Position numbers and translations under genes: made by a program. This document shows, piece after piece, positions 9,812 through 18,664 of a DNA stretch of 38,300 bases. The stretch's first letter is position 1, and every line of letters starts with the position of its first letter. This DNA is from Bacteroidales bacterium (GTDB lineage Bacteria > Bacteroidota > Bacteroidia > Bacteroidales > VadinHA17), in assembly GCA_012522155.1 (NCBI GenBank), contig JAAYKX010000269.1, positions 1-38,300 on the forward strand. Reading direction: 5' to 3'. The notes beneath the pieces are model-generated. The model saw only the letters and a list, made by a program, of their open reading frames with translations. It searched no databases and had not been told where the DNA came from.

Positions 9812-11350
9812 ATGCTCATGAAGAAATTCCTCATTTGGTTCAGTCCGGGACTTATCCTTGGGATAGTGCTGGTTCTGGGAAGCGGAGTACTGATTGAAAA
9901 GACTTCCACAAATGAATTCTGTATGTCATGTCATATCCATCCCGGAGCCGATAACAGCTGGAAAAAGTCTGTTCATTACATTACAAAATCGGGCTACCGT
10001 GTCGGTTGTGCGGAATGTCACCTTCCACCCAAAGGAGAAGGTTTCCTGTGGGCAAAGGCAACTACGGGCCTGCGTGACCTGTGGTCCTACTGGACAAAGG
10101 ATTCGGCATCGTTTGACTGGGATGCAAAGGGGAAGCTGGAACATGCAAGGTTTCATACCTATGAAAGCAGCTGCACAAACTGTCATGAAAATCTTTTCCC
10201 TCCCGAACTGACAAAGGAAGGAGAGGATGCCCACCTTTATTACAGGCAGACCAAGAAAACCCCGGACCTGCACTGCATAAACTGCCATCTTAATGCAGGC
10301 CATCACATAGAGGGATATACAACCGGAAGCAATGTTACGTTCGGGGCGGCAGCATCGGCTCCCGGAGAGTTGTTTACCGGACCGGCAAAGGTACGCGGTT
10401 TCGAATCATTTACGGAACAGATACCAAACTCATCTGTTTCTTTCAGTATGATAGCCATTCCCGGAGGAAGATTCAAAATAGGAAGTCCTGCCGGGGAACC
10501 ATTCAGAAGATCAAATGAAGGTCCGGTGAGGGAAGTGGAGCTGAGTCCCTTTTTTATGGCCGAAGTGGAAGTAAGCTGGGATGAATATCTTGCCTTTTAC
10601 GCACAGACCTCCGCAGAAGGGAGAACCACGGATACGGAAGGGATAAGATCCGGGGAGGGGGAGGAAACTGATGCAATATCCGGTGCCACACCACCCTATG
10701 GTCAGCCTGATCAGGGATGGGGAATGGGACAGAGGCCCGCAATCTCCTTTACTCACCATGCCGCAGTAACATACTGCAGATGGCTTTCGCAGGTGACGGG
10801 AAAAACTTACCGCCTGCCCACCGAAGCTGAATGGGAATATGCATGCAGGGCAGGAACTGAAACAGCATATTTTTTCCCGGGTGATCCTGATAATTTTGAA
10901 AAAACAGGACTGAGGGCAAAATTTTCAAAGAATGACACCACAGTCATCAATTCCTATGTAATATACCAGGGCAACAGTGCCGCCAGAACCCAGACACCCG
11001 ATATGGTTAAACCCAATCCCTTTGGTCTGAAAAATATGCTGGGCAACGTTGCTGAATTCTGTTCCGACTGGTACAGTGAAGATGCATATTCCGGATATCC
11101 GGCGGATGAAGTTATAAAAGATCCCCGGGGACCCGAATCAGGCGAAGAATATGTGATAAGGGGCGGATCCTTCAAGGATATGGCAGGAAGGGTAAGGAGT
11201 GCAGCACGCGGGCATACCCAGACTGATGAATGGCTGAGGACGGACCCCCAGATCCCAAAGAGTATCTGGTGGTATTCAGACTGTTACCACGTAGGTTTCA
11301 GGGTGGTTTGCGAATTTGATGAATATACCGGAAATATTGCTGTCCGCTAA
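9812..11350 (+). CDS. NapC/NirT-type tetraheme cytochrome c fused to an FGE/SUMF1-like (sulfatase-modifying-factor) domain
   Basis: N-terminal TM anchor plus four CxxCH motifs (CMSCH, CAECH, CTNCH, CINCH); C-terminal AIPGGRFKIGSPAGEP, EVSWDEYLAFY, YRLPTEAEWEYACRAG, NMLGNVAEFCSDWY, YVIRGGSF, VGFRVV. Confidence 0.88.
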   Translation: MLMKKFLIWFSPGLILGIVLVLGSGVLIEKTSTNEFCMSCHIHPGADNSWKKSVHYITKSGYRVGCAECHLPPKGEGFLWAKATTGLRDLWSYWTKDSASFDWDAKGKLEHARFHTYESSCTNCHENLFPPELTKEGEDAHLYYRQTKKTPDLHCINCHLNAGHHIEGYTTGSNVTFGAAASAPGELFTGPAKVRGFESFTEQIPNSSVSFSMIAIPGGRFKIGSPAGEPFRRSNEGPVREVELSPFFMAEVEVSWDEYLAFYAQTSAEGRTTDTEGIRSGEGEETDAISGATPPYGQPDQGWGMGQRPAISFTHHAAVTYCRWLSQVTGKTYRLPTEAEWEYACRAGTETAYFFPGDPDNFEKTGLRAKFSKNDTTVINSYVIYQGNSAARTQTPDMVKPNPFGLKNMLGNVAEFCSDWYSEDAYSGYPADEVIKDPRGPESGEEYVIRGGSFKDMAGRVRSAARGHTQTDEWLRTDPQIPKSIWWYSDCYHVGFRVVCEFDEYTGNIAVR

Positions 11351-11371
11351 CTGAATGTGTTTAAATCCTGT

Positions 11372-11416
11372 CCGGGGCTTTTTGCCGGTCCGGGACTTTT
11401 TGCCGGTCCGGCCGGT
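11372..11416. repeat. 18-nt tandem repeat, about 2.5 copies
   Basis: ccggggctttttgccggt / ccgggactttttgccggt / ccggccggt. Confidence 0.8.
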
Positions 11417-11618
11417 ATAAGCTTCTCCTGCTGTCTTTATAATTTTCATGTTTTTACCGGTGACCGCTTTTTTCTCTGCTGTAGTCACTGAAATCTGATA
11501 TTAAATTTTTTTCTTTTCTTAAAAAATCTTAATTTACCACTTACGTAGACTTATAAACCTGGGAGAGAATAATCCCGCTTTTTAGATTTTAGTTTTAATA
11601 ACCTAACACTGTAGTGGT

Positions 11619-14600
11619 ATGAAAAAAACTATCCGAAGTTTTAGGCCCGACGGGCCTGAGTTGAATTTTCACAGCCTGTCGCTGATCATGAAAATTCTGA
11701 CTCTCATGCTGGTCATGGGAATGGTTCTGCCAGCCGGGTCTTTTTCCCGTGATCATGCTTCTGCTGATTTACAGCAGCAGATAAGAGTTGCCGGGACAAT
11801 AAGGGATGCAGCCACCGGACAGGCCATGCCCGGTGTGAACATTCTTGTCAGGGGCACTACCCTGGGAGCAATCTCCGATTTGGACGGAAGATATGAGATT
11901 GCGAGTGTCAGCGCAGATGCCACACTGGTATTTTCCTTTATTGGTTATGTAAGCCAGGAAGTTCCGGTGGCGGGCAGATCTGTTGTTGATGTTGAGCTTA
12001 CAGGTGAAATCACTGACCTGGATGAGGTTGTTGTGGTAGGATACTCCACACAGAAACGTGCAAATGTTATCGGCTCCGTAACAGCCATCTCCGGTCAGAG
12101 TATTCAGTCGGTGCCGGCTCCAACGGTTTCAACTTCACTGGGAGGCCGCCTGCCCGGTTCGGTGGTAATACAGAACAACGGGGAGCCGGGCCAGTACGGC
12201 ACAAGGATACTTATCCGCGGCCGCAGCACTCTTGGCGGTGACAGGAATCCGGGTTCGGCCGCATCACAGACGGCACCACTGGTGATCATAGATGGTGTTC
12301 CCGGCCGTAATATGGATGAGATTGATCCGAATGACATTGAAAGCCTTTCGGTCCTGAAGGATGCATCCGCGGCAATATATGGTGCACAGGCAGCAAACGG
12401 GGTGATCCTTATTACAACAAAAAAGGGAACGGAAGGGAAAACAAGACTTAATTACCAGTTTTACCAGGGTTTCCAGACTCCCTCGCTTATCCCGCAGGTT
12501 TGTAATTCTGCCGAATATGCCACCATGCTTTCCGAATATCAGACGGCATCCGGCAGTTCCAGAACCTACACAGATGCGGATATTGAATTATTCAGGTCAG
12601 GAGCCGATCCGTGGAGACATCCGGATACTGACTGGTATGGCGATCTTATTAAAAAATGGACCACGACCTACCGGCATAACCTGACAATGGACGGGGGCAC
12701 AAAAGGTATGTTGTATTATATTTCTGTCGGCCTGAAGGGGGATGAATCATTCTATAAGCAGTCCTCCACGAAATACAGTCAGTATAATGTCCGTGCCAAG
12801 CTTGACATGCCGGTAACCGACTGGCTCAAAACAGGAGTTGAACTTGCCGGATTCCAGGTTAACAGGGTTTATCCCTACAAGAGCGCTGATGCCATTGTAG
12901 GCCAGTCAACACGTCTTGTGCCGACCAACTGGTCATTCTGGCCCAACGGACTGCCGGGACCCGATATTGAGTACGGGGATAATCCTGTTGTAACCTCTAC
13001 TTTTGAAGGCGGAAAGAATGATCAGAAAACCTACAGGCTGCTGAGTTCATTCAATGCCACGGTGACGGTCCCCTTTGTGGAGGGTTTGTCACTGAATGCA
13101 ATTTACAGCTATGATCTGACAAATTATTACCAGAAAGCGTTTTACAAGCCCTGGGTTCTTTATTATCCTAACTGGGACGAGGCAGTTGTTGATCCGCAAA
13201 CGGGATTTGTAACCGATATGCCCATGAAACCGACGCTGAGAGGCCTTTCTTCACCTCAGAATACCGAAAGATTTGACAGAACGATCAACAAGACGATAAA
13301 CATGGGTGTCACCTATGCCAGGAATTTCTATGATCACAACATTTTTGTCTACGGCGGTTTTGAGCAATATTCCAATGATTACAACTGGTTCAGGGGATTC
13401 CGCGAGCTGTATATCTCATCCCTGATACAGACCATGAATGCCGGAGCAGACCTTAACAAGAATACTGACGGGGAGGCAAGCATCTACGCACGGAAATCAT
13501 ATATCGGACGCGTGACCTATGATTTCAGGGGAAAATATCTTGCCGAAGCCCTGTTCCGGGCTGACGGATCCCTTAAGTTCCCGCCTAACAGCCGCTGGGG
13601 CTATTTCCCGGGATTTATGGCAGGATGGCGGGCTTCCGAGGAAGGATTCTGGAAAGATAATATTCCGTTTATAAACTATTTTAAACTGAGGGCTTCATGG
13701 GGCAAAATGGGTATGGACCCGGGAACAGCCTTCCAGTATATGAACAGTTTCGGGCTGGGCGGCGGAATGTCATTCGGCACAAGTGCTGCAATAGAGTCTG
13801 TCGTCGGTCCCCCGACTATCGCAAATCCGGATATTACATGGGAGACCCAGACAACCAGGAATATCGGTTTTGAGTCAAAATGGCTGAATGACCTTATTCA
13901 CTGGAATTTTGAGTTCTTCAAGAATAAAAGAGAAAATATTCTTGCTCCCAGGGATGCATCTGTACCGGATTTTACGGGTTTGTCACTTCCCAATGAAAAC
14001 ATTGCCCGTGTTGACAATTCCGGTTTTGAAATGGAAGCAGGAGTACATAAAAATCTTACAACTGATCTGCGGATAGATGTGTCGGGTAACCTCAGCTATA
14101 ACAGCAACAAAGTGGTTTTCAAGGATGAGCCCGAGAGAGCGGTTCCCTGGCAGAGAGAAACGGGTCACCCCTACAATGCCTGGCTCATGTATAAATGCAT
14201 AGGTGTTTTTGCCGATGAAGCGGCAGTAAAGAATTATCCGGCCTGGACCGATGCACAGCCCGGAGATCTCATATTCGAGGATATTTCCGGGGATGGCAAG
14301 ATTGACGGCGATGACAGGATCCTTATTGACGAGGTTGATGTGCCGAAAACATATTACGGACTGAATTTTGATGCCAGCTGGAAAGGCCTGACGCTTTCAC
14401 TGATGTTTCAGGGTCAGGGTAAATTCTACAAGTTCAATCATTATGATGAGCGCCGCGGTGAGGCAGGAAACTATTTCAAGTGGACCTATGACAACCGCTG
14501 GACACCTGACAACACAAACACAAATATCGGCAGGGCCTTTAACCGTAACGATTTTTACTGGGCCCATGCCGTGAATATGAGTACCTACTGGCTTGACAAT

Positions 14601-14816
14601 ACCGCGTATTGCCGTCTTAAAAACCTGGTGGTCTCCTACAGTATTCCGGGCCGGTTATTTAGGGATGTTGGCATCTCAGGCGCAAACGTTTATTTTTCAG
14701 GGAACAACCTTGCATTGCTGTGGAGCGCAACAAAGAAGTTTGATCCGGAAGCCAACGGCGCGGGAGTATATCCGATAATGAAAACTTTTGCGTTTGGTGC
14801 AAATATTTCCTTTTAA
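11619..14816 (+). CDS. SusC/RagA family TonB-linked outer membrane protein
   Basis: CarboxypepD_reg-like VAGTIRDAATGQAMPGVNILVRGTTLGAISDLDGRYEI; TonB box DEVVVVGYSTQKRANVIGSV; plug LIRGRSTLGG...PLVIIDGVPGRNMDEIDPNDIESLSVLKDASAAIYGAQAANGVILITTKKG. Confidence 0.97.
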   Translation: MKKTIRSFRPDGPELNFHSLSLIMKILTLMLVMGMVLPAGSFSRDHASADLQQQIRVAGTIRDAATGQAMPGVNILVRGTTLGAISDLDGRYEIASVSADATLVFSFIGYVSQEVPVAGRSVVDVELTGEITDLDEVVVVGYSTQKRANVIGSVTAISGQSIQSVPAPTVSTSLGGRLPGSVVIQNNGEPGQYGTRILIRGRSTLGGDRNPGSAASQTAPLVIIDGVPGRNMDEIDPNDIESLSVLKDASAAIYGAQAANGVILITTKKGTEGKTRLNYQFYQGFQTPSLIPQVCNSAEYATMLSEYQTASGSSRTYTDADIELFRSGADPWRHPDTDWYGDLIKKWTTTYRHNLTMDGGTKGMLYYISVGLKGDESFYKQSSTKYSQYNVRAKLDMPVTDWLKTGVELAGFQVNRVYPYKSADAIVGQSTRLVPTNWSFWPNGLPGPDIEYGDNPVVTSTFEGGKNDQKTYRLLSSFNATVTVPFVEGLSLNAIYSYDLTNYYQKAFYKPWVLYYPNWDEAVVDPQTGFVTDMPMKPTLRGLSSPQNTERFDRTINKTINMGVTYARNFYDHNIFVYGGFEQYSNDYNWFRGFRELYISSLIQTMNAGADLNKNTDGEASIYARKSYIGRVTYDFRGKYLAEALFRADGSLKFPPNSRWGYFPGFMAGWRASEEGFWKDNIPFINYFKLRASWGKMGMDPGTAFQYMNSFGLGGGMSFGTSAAIESVVGPPTIANPDITWETQTTRNIGFESKWLNDLIHWNFEFFKNKRENILAPRDASVPDFTGLSLPNENIARVDNSGFEMEAGVHKNLTTDLRIDVSGNLSYNSNKVVFKDEPERAVPWQRETGHPYNAWLMYKCIGVFADEAAVKNYPAWTDAQPGDLIFEDISGDGKIDGDDRILIDEVDVPKTYYGLNFDASWKGLTLSLMFQGQGKFYKFNHYDERRGEAGNYFKWTYDNRWTPDNTNTNIGRAFNRNDFYWAHAVNMSTYWLDNTAYCRLKNLVVSYSIPGRLFRDVGISGANVYFSGNNLALLWSATKKFDPEANGAGVYPIMKTFAFGANISF

Positions 14817-14844
14817 GTGATTGAGAAATAAAAAATATACCAGT

Positions 14845-16728
14845 ATGAAAAAATTATTAATTTATATAAGCGCAATATCAGTCCTGTTGTTCCTGCATAC
14901 ATCATGCACGGATATCCTGGAACAGGACCCGGTAAGTTCATTTAACGAGCAGGTAGTATTTGCAGATGTTAATGTGACCAAGGCCTATCTTGGAAAATGT
15001 TATGACAGAATGGGAGGTGATACTGATAACGGTATTCTTGGCATGCGTGAAGATCTTTTGTCTTCGGCAACCGATCAGACATTATGTATTCACCGTCCGG
15101 CCAATTATGTTAACCTGAAAGGAACGATGAGTCCCGATCAGCTGGGATATTTTACAAATACAGGTTATGCAGGCTTTCTCAGATGGAATTATATTTACCA
15201 GAATATTCAGAATGTCAACACCATCCTGGCAAATATAGACGACGTTCCTGCTCCTACATCCTCGGAGGAAGCACTTAAAATTCAGATAAAGGGTGAAGCA
15301 TATTTTATCAGGGCTTTTGAATATGCAATGATCCTGATGAATTATGGCGGGGCGGTCATTTCAACCGAGCCCTATCAGCTCGGAAGCGATTTTCTTACAC
15401 TGGAGAGATCATCCTTGCAGGAGACTCTTGATCAGGTACTCTCGGATATTGACAATGCCATTGCCAATCTTCCCGAAAGTGTGGAGCAGGGACGTGCCTC
15501 ACGTGCTGCTGCAGCAGCACTGAAATCAAGGGTATTGCTTTTTTGTGCCAGTGACCTGGTTAACGGGGGATATGAGGCAGGGAAAGCTCTTGTTTCTTTC
15601 GGAACAGGCACTCAGGCAGCCCGCTGGACTGCAGCAAGAGATGCAGCAAAGGCCGTGATGGACGGAACCTACGGAACATTTTCTCTTGTGGGAGATACCG
15701 AGGATCCGCCTCCGGGGGGATATTCCGAAGCTGAGGTTCAGGCAATTGCCGATACATATTTCGGAATATTCAATCAGAAAGGTGCCTGGAACAGTGAAAC
15801 CATCTGGGGAATTCAATTCCCTCTCACCGGAGGCAATGTCAACAGGGCCAATATCTGGTTCGGCCCCTGCGGATATCACAACTGGGGAAACAATAATCCT
15901 ACGGAACCTGCGGTAAGACAATATGAGATGGCAGACGGAAGTCCCTTTGAATGGGACAGCTATGATCCGGGAAACCAGCTTCTCCGTACGGCTACTGCTG
16001 CCCAGCTTGCCGCCGATCCGCAGAGGAATCCCTATGCCGGTCGTGAGGCACGCTTTTACGGAACGGTGCTGTATCATGGGGCACCATGGCAGGCAAGTCC
16101 CGCCGACCGTGCAGCATTTGATCCCACAGACAGGGTGCAGACCGGCCATGTATACAATATGGACGGTACTGTGAGATCCTATGGCGTGGATACCCGTCAG
16201 GGTCAGATTGAAGCATGGAACGGAACCAAAAACGGCTACTATCTGAAAAAATTCATGGATCCTGCCACTGTCGGTCAGTATTATTATAATACAAATACCT
16301 GGGTTGAATTCCGTTATTCCGAGATACTGCTTAATTATGCGGAGGCCTGTATTGAAACAGGCGGTGCAGATATGCAGAACGGTCTCGATGCATTGAATAT
16401 GGTACGTAACCGTGCCGGACTGCCTGACCGGGTGACAACAGACCAGGCTGAGGCAAGAAAATGGGTCCGCCATGAAAGATATATCGAGCATTTTGCCGAA
16501 GGACACCAGTGGTATGATATGCGTCGCTGGATGACAGCTCCTGATGTGATTGACCATGTATATGAGATGAAGATCAGGGAATTTGTGAACGGAGACTGGG
16601 AATGGGAATATGATTTGTCTGCCAAACCTGATGACAGATCGTGGGCAAGCGACAGGTTTTACTGGATACCGCTGACCCGTTCTGAAATCAACAAGGCACC
16701 ACAGCTGGAACAGGCTCCGGGATATTAA
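14845..16728 (+). CDS. RagB/SusD family nutrient uptake lipoprotein
   Basis: Lipobox FLHTSC; Y..R.N.I...N..L segment FLRWNYIYQNIQNVNTIL; GEAYFIRAFEYAMILMNYGGAVI; C-terminal MVRNRAGLP...IEHFAEGHQWYDMRRW...WIPLTRSEINKAPQLEQAPGY; follows SusC. Confidence 0.97.
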   Translation: MKKLLIYISAISVLLFLHTSCTDILEQDPVSSFNEQVVFADVNVTKAYLGKCYDRMGGDTDNGILGMREDLLSSATDQTLCIHRPANYVNLKGTMSPDQLGYFTNTGYAGFLRWNYIYQNIQNVNTILANIDDVPAPTSSEEALKIQIKGEAYFIRAFEYAMILMNYGGAVISTEPYQLGSDFLTLERSSLQETLDQVLSDIDNAIANLPESVEQGRASRAAAAALKSRVLLFCASDLVNGGYEAGKALVSFGTGTQAARWTAARDAAKAVMDGTYGTFSLVGDTEDPPPGGYSEAEVQAIADTYFGIFNQKGAWNSETIWGIQFPLTGGNVNRANIWFGPCGYHNWGNNNPTEPAVRQYEMADGSPFEWDSYDPGNQLLRTATAAQLAADPQRNPYAGREARFYGTVLYHGAPWQASPADRAAFDPTDRVQTGHVYNMDGTVRSYGVDTRQGQIEAWNGTKNGYYLKKFMDPATVGQYYYNTNTWVEFRYSEILLNYAEACIETGGADMQNGLDALNMVRNRAGLPDRVTTDQAEARKWVRHERYIEHFAEGHQWYDMRRWMTAPDVIDHVYEMKIREFVNGDWEWEYDLSAKPDDRSWASDRFYWIPLTRSEINKAPQLEQAPGY

Positions 16729-16762
16729 TATTTTCAGAAATATTTGATGTCATTTGAAAGAG

Positions 16763-16793
16763 ACAGCCTTCCGGAAACGGAAGGCTGTTTTAT
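16763..16793 (+). terminator. Rho-independent terminator after SusD
   Basis: ACAGCCTTCCG-GAAA-CGGAAGGCTGT then TTTAT; 11-bp perfect stem with tetraloop. Confidence 0.85.
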
Positions 16794-16891
16794 AATCATC
16801 TGATCTGCCCGCTGACCTGCCGGACGAATACGGAAACAGACGGCTTCCTTCAGCAGAGAGGCTGGGGAAACCGTTAATTCACAGACAGCAG

Positions 16892-18658
16892 TCAGTTATA
16901 AAAGGCCTGGTACCAGAAAGTATTTCCAAACTGCTTTTTAAGAGCCGGCCGGGCAGCTTTCAGATTATTGCCGTAAGCCTGGAATACCTGCAGGAATCTT
17001 TCAAAACGGATTTCGGTATCAGGATTGAGGCTGAGCTGTCCCTGCGGGACAAACTGTCCGCCATACAGTATTTTTATTGCTGTTGCAGCTTCATCAATAT
17101 GTACCGGAACTTTTTCAAAGCCGTATTCCCCAAGTTTGTTCCATTCATGTGAAATACCCGGATAGTCTTTTGTCAGGAGCAGCCAGGCCAGTTTGTATTC
17201 AAAAGCTTTCCTGTTTACCTGGCCGGTGGCAAGTATCCTTTCGATATTGATCAGCGGATCCCCGGAGATTGTTATAAAATCAACCCGCACCCTGTTCCTG
17301 CGCCTCCCGCCGAGCTCCGGATGCAAATCCACCGCCCGGTCATCGAAAAGGAGTTTTTCATATTCTCTTGCTTCTTTCCTGTAAAACAGAGTATTTTTCA
17401 GGATGTTTATATATTTCGCCGCAGTCCTGTAGTCACCGTTTATGATATCTGCCCTGATCAGCAGCCTGAGCCCTTCCGGTGTCATTCCCCGGGTAACCAT
17501 GTTTTCAAAAGCCCAGCGGCGTGCTTCGTTCATCATGCCGATGGTATAATAGAAATAGCCTCCCCTTCTGGATATCTCACCGCTGATATCCCATTTCAGG
17601 AACAGTGTGCTGCCATCCGGACTCTGACGGAAATGAAAGAGCATATCATTCAGCCGGCCCGTTTCGCACAAGGCAATATTGTTGAGGAAGAGTGTAAGAA
17701 TATTGCCGGAGGGATACCTGATATTATAATCAATTACATCCTGGTACCTGCCCTGGTAAAAAAGATTTTCCACCCGGAAATACCGGTTGATCTTTTTGTC
17801 ATATCTCAGAACTGCGATGACTGACAGAAGGATAAATAATAAGGCAGATCCGGCAATTACCGCAGGGACCCGGAATATTTGAGTCCTGAACGGATTCTTT
17901 TTCCCGGCTGCTGACAGCAAAGGCAGAAAGGCAATCATGATCACTGCCGCAGAAAAAATATATATCTGTGATCCTGTACCGGATTCGGAGAAAGGATATT
18001 TCAGCAGTGTACCGGCCGGCTGGAAAAACAGGAATTCCTTTGACAGCCAGAAAAACAGAAGTATCACCAGCCAGAGTGAGATTATTTTCAGCAGCCATAC
18101 TTCCGGCCTTTGCCTAAGGAGCCAGGCTGAAAACATAACAAGATAAATCCATGTGAATCCGCCTGTCAGGAAATAAAAAAGGGGTAGCAGCAGTACAGGA
18201 ATAAATCCTTTAAGGTATCTTACTGACAGCCAGAAAAAAAGAATCTGCAGCAGGATCCCCGTATTGTTGAACAACAGGTACCTGTAGTCAAGCTGAAGAT
18301 AAAACAGGGCAAGTCCGGCCAGGAAAGGTATCAGCATTTTTTTTGATCCGCTTACTGCAAGGGTGATCTCGAGGGAGAAAACAACAATCATCCATAGTAT
18401 CGTTGCATATATCAGGGCTCCGCAAACGGGATGATAAGAGAATGTTGCAAGGAATCCGGAAAGATAAACCAGGAATCCGCCCGGCTGCTTAATGCTTTCG
18501 GCCAGAAAGTCTGAACTGAAGATGAAGAGACTGGTTTTTTCCTGGAAAAAAAGTATATGACTCCCGGAAAAGAAGAAATAAAGGAAGGTAAACAGGAAAA
18601 ATAATCTGGATGGCAGGACTGAGAAAAACCGGCTTGATTTTGCACTTTTGATTTTCAT
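16892..18658 (-). CDS. Multi-pass membrane protein with C-terminal helical/TPR-like region (resembles DUF6057)
   Basis: Many N-terminal hydrophobic helices (FFLFTFLYFFFSGSHILFF, LIYATILWMIVVFSLEI, LLLPLFYFLTGGF), then soluble helical region; family name from memory. Confidence 0.6.
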   Translation of the reverse strand: MKIKSAKSSRFFSVLPSRLFFLFTFLYFFFSGSHILFFQEKTSLFIFSSDFLAESIKQPGGFLVYLSGFLATFSYHPVCGALIYATILWMIVVFSLEITLAVSGSKKMLIPFLAGLALFYLQLDYRYLLFNNTGILLQILFFWLSVRYLKGFIPVLLLPLFYFLTGGFTWIYLVMFSAWLLRQRPEVWLLKIISLWLVILLFFWLSKEFLFFQPAGTLLKYPFSESGTGSQIYIFSAAVIMIAFLPLLSAAGKKNPFRTQIFRVPAVIAGSALLFILLSVIAVLRYDKKINRYFRVENLFYQGRYQDVIDYNIRYPSGNILTLFLNNIALCETGRLNDMLFHFRQSPDGSTLFLKWDISGEISRRGGYFYYTIGMMNEARRWAFENMVTRGMTPEGLRLLIRADIINGDYRTAAKYINILKNTLFYRKEAREYEKLLFDDRAVDLHPELGGRRRNRVRVDFITISGDPLINIERILATGQVNRKAFEYKLAWLLLTKDYPGISHEWNKLGEYGFEKVPVHIDEAATAIKILYGGQFVPQGQLSLNPDTEIRFERFLQVFQAYGNNLKAARPALKKQFGNTFWYQAFYN

Positions 18659-18664
18659 TATGTA

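Noticed and set aside
9812-11350. Calling the fusion a functional sulfatase-activating enzyme
   Set aside because: The post-GGS cysteine pair is missing and no sulfatase gene lies in the window
11276-11488. 70-aa minus-strand ORF after the NapC::FGE-like gene (RTGKKSRTGKKPRTG repeats)
   Set aside because: Its repetitive sequence is simply the translation of the 18-nt tandem DNA repeat
15526-16557. 343-aa minus-strand ORF inside susD
   Set aside because: Antisense of a clear SusD coding sequence; low-complexity Cys/Ile/His-rich composition typical of a shadow frame
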